From Sinonovacula constricta (Eukaryota > Mollusca > Bivalvia > Cardiida > Solecurtidae), in assembly GCA_007844125.1 (NCBI GenBank), contig CM017556.1, forward strand, positions 85,000,864 to 85,064,863: a stretch of DNA of 64,000 bases, written 5' to 3'. The notes under the pieces were generated by a model. The model was not told where the DNA came from, made no database searches, and saw only the letters and a list, made by a program, of their open reading frames with translations. Positions 62,225 through 64,000 of the stretch are shown here, in pieces (position 1 is the first letter of the stretch; the number at the start of each line of letters is the position of its first letter). A program made the position numbers and the translations under genes.

Positions 62225-64000
62225 CTGAAACATCATCAATATTATTATCATAGTTATCATCATCATCACCATCATCATCATCATAATCAGTATGACCTTT
62301 ATCGGCAGCAATGACCTCAACAAGATCAAGAAAGGCCACAGTTTTTTGTGCCATTAGCAGTAGTAGTGGTTGTGGTTATTGTTGGTGCTGCGGTTGTTGC
62401 TGTTTGGTGTTGCTAAAGGGGGATATGACAGTAGTAGTAGTAGTAGTATAATGACTTACAGTAATGGTGTGCATAGGTTGTGGTCTTGGTTGTTGTGAAT
62501 TAGCAATGAATGTACAAGATTTGCCTCTAGTCTGGATTAATTCTCAGTTCTAATCTAGCGAGCTATCGGCCTCATTGCAAACACAGGTGCAGGAACAATG
62601 CTGTGTATACCGCCGCCATGTAATAGGTTATCGATCGGTGCTGTATTTTTATCTTCATTGAAACAACTTTCCAACAGGTGTTTTGCATTTTTATTTCATT
62701 ACGCATTCACAAATTACTTATCTACGTGTGAATCGCTTATCCGGTGTAAATCCCCCGACATTAAATCATTCGATATTTTACGGACTCGTTCGCTTAGAAC
62801 GGGACAACGCTGGTATGCCAGTTAGTAAATCAACAAATTCAAGGGAATAAATTTGTTTCAATTTTTCTGCGCGGCAACAAGCGCAGAACGAGCAATGTGT
62901 AGCGGTCGTCGCACTTGTAGTTTATTGTAATGTTAATGCCAAGTGTTATCCCACTTAAATCCAGTGATAATATTGCTACTTTTTGGAGGCTGTCTTGACA
63001 AAGGTTGATGAATGTCATCAGTGTCTCACCTCGGAGCGCTACCTAGCGGAATCTATCCCAGGGACCCAGATATATTGGGAACCCCGTACGGCCGGGTTAA
63101 TAAATGGCCACCCAATCGACTCACGCAAGAAACGTACCGGATTATACTCCCACATACACGGAAATACATGCCATTAAGATGGTAAATGAGTCAAGAATTG
63201 TGGGAAGATGTCAATATGCTTTAAATACATGGGCAGAGGTTAAAATGGCCAAACTCAAGATAGCAATCTCTTTAAGATATTTGCGAATATGTAGTGTTTC
63301 TTGGACAGATCAGAAGTGTATGCTCGTAGATAAGTACGTCACACGTTTGATTTAAGTCTTTATCCCCAGTTATAAAAACGAATACAATGTAATTGGAATT
63401 TCACGTAAATATTACGTATAGTTTGTAAACACTTGATTTTACAAACAAATTTTACAATGGTTGACGCAAAAAACAGTTATTGAAGGAGGTGCTAAATATT
63501 TGGAATTCGTTAAAAACGTTTGGGATATCAAGGAAAATATTTCTTGTCGCACATGGTTCTTTACGCCTTTTGCGTGTGTTTTTGTTGCATGAAAACCTAG
63601 CATATTTATCGGACATCTACACAGGTGTTCCGTATGGAAGCGTTAAACCAGTTTATACACTACATTCAAGAAAGCCAAGAAATATGTTGATTGTTAAACA
63701 ATGTAATTTTTTTGACAATTTTTTCATATCTGTCCCCCAAATCTTCCAAACAGCGAAGTTCCAACTTCAGTAACCAATAAGGTCAATACAAAAAGGTCAC
63801 TTAAAAATTTCAGCCCAAAGGGTTCTAGTATGTTTCTGGCATTCTTCTTACATCTGCCCTCATTTTAACTCACTTATCGAGCACAATATTTAATGTTTAT
63901 GTTTATTCAACCCAGAGCGAAAATATTATTTATTTGCTCTAGTTTCATGAAGCTATATATTTATCCTCCTGATTCGAAGATAACTTCATATTAGTTCGTT
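62225..64000 (-). other. SIM: SIM upstream intron (partial), no exon recognised
   Basis: Contains ATC-type (62241-62290) and AGT-type (62430-62450) microsatellites and AT-rich sequence. I searched the minus strand for the missing start of PAS-B and did not find it. Two plus-strand open frames at 62983-63355 are unrecognised. The 20-mer TACAATGGTTGACGCAAAAA at 63453 also occurs in the HGD leader. Confidence 0.65.

Overview
This is a strongly AT-rich piece of an animal nuclear genome with large introns, minisatellites and dense small non-autonomous repeats. The tRNA-derived SINE-like repeats, foldback and inverted-repeat elements, and the style of the conserved exons suggest a lophotrochozoan, most likely a bivalve mollusc. 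That placement is inference and species cannot be read from the window. No reverse transcriptase, transposase, integrase or viral gene was recognised.

Three real multi-exon genes can be assembled by hand from splice sites, reading phase and protein similarity. (1) Minus strand, about 175-20594: three exons of a gene for a von Willebrand factor A (vWA) domain protein followed by a DUF4537-like region, resembling the VWA3B / C11orf16 group. It appears to run off the left edge, and its introns of 12.8 kb and 6.2 kb fill the first 20 kb. (2) Plus strand, 21582-47884: a complete homogentisate 1,2-dioxygenase gene (HGD) of 16 coding exons and 450 residues, all splice junctions in phase and all expected active-site residues present. 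(3) Minus strand, 60468-62224: the last two coding exons of a single-minded (SIM) bHLH-PAS transcription factor, with the 5' part beyond the right edge. Genes 1 and 2 are head to head, with at most about 1 kb between the first recognised exon of the vWA gene and the HGD start codon. The three genes have no evident functional link.

Between and inside the genes lie: three families of tRNA-derived SINE-like repeats; at least three families of inverted-repeat (MITE-like) elements, one flanked by TTAA and one by TA; a ~190 bp near-perfect palindrome; a family of ~70 bp foldback elements; three minisatellites in HGD introns (23-bp, 24-26-bp and 20-bp units), two of which create long artefactual open frames; several short tandem duplications; and an orphan 68-codon fragment of a RecQ-like helicase at 59231-59437. 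A tandem duplication in HGD intron 1 has one copy split at a TTAA by 1.4 kb of extra sequence while the other copy keeps the empty site.

I did not find a convincing new biological system. The most useful leads are the split tandem duplication, the nested palindrome, the short foldback family, the lysine-rich tail exon of HGD, and a few unrecognised open frames with base composition unlike their surroundings.
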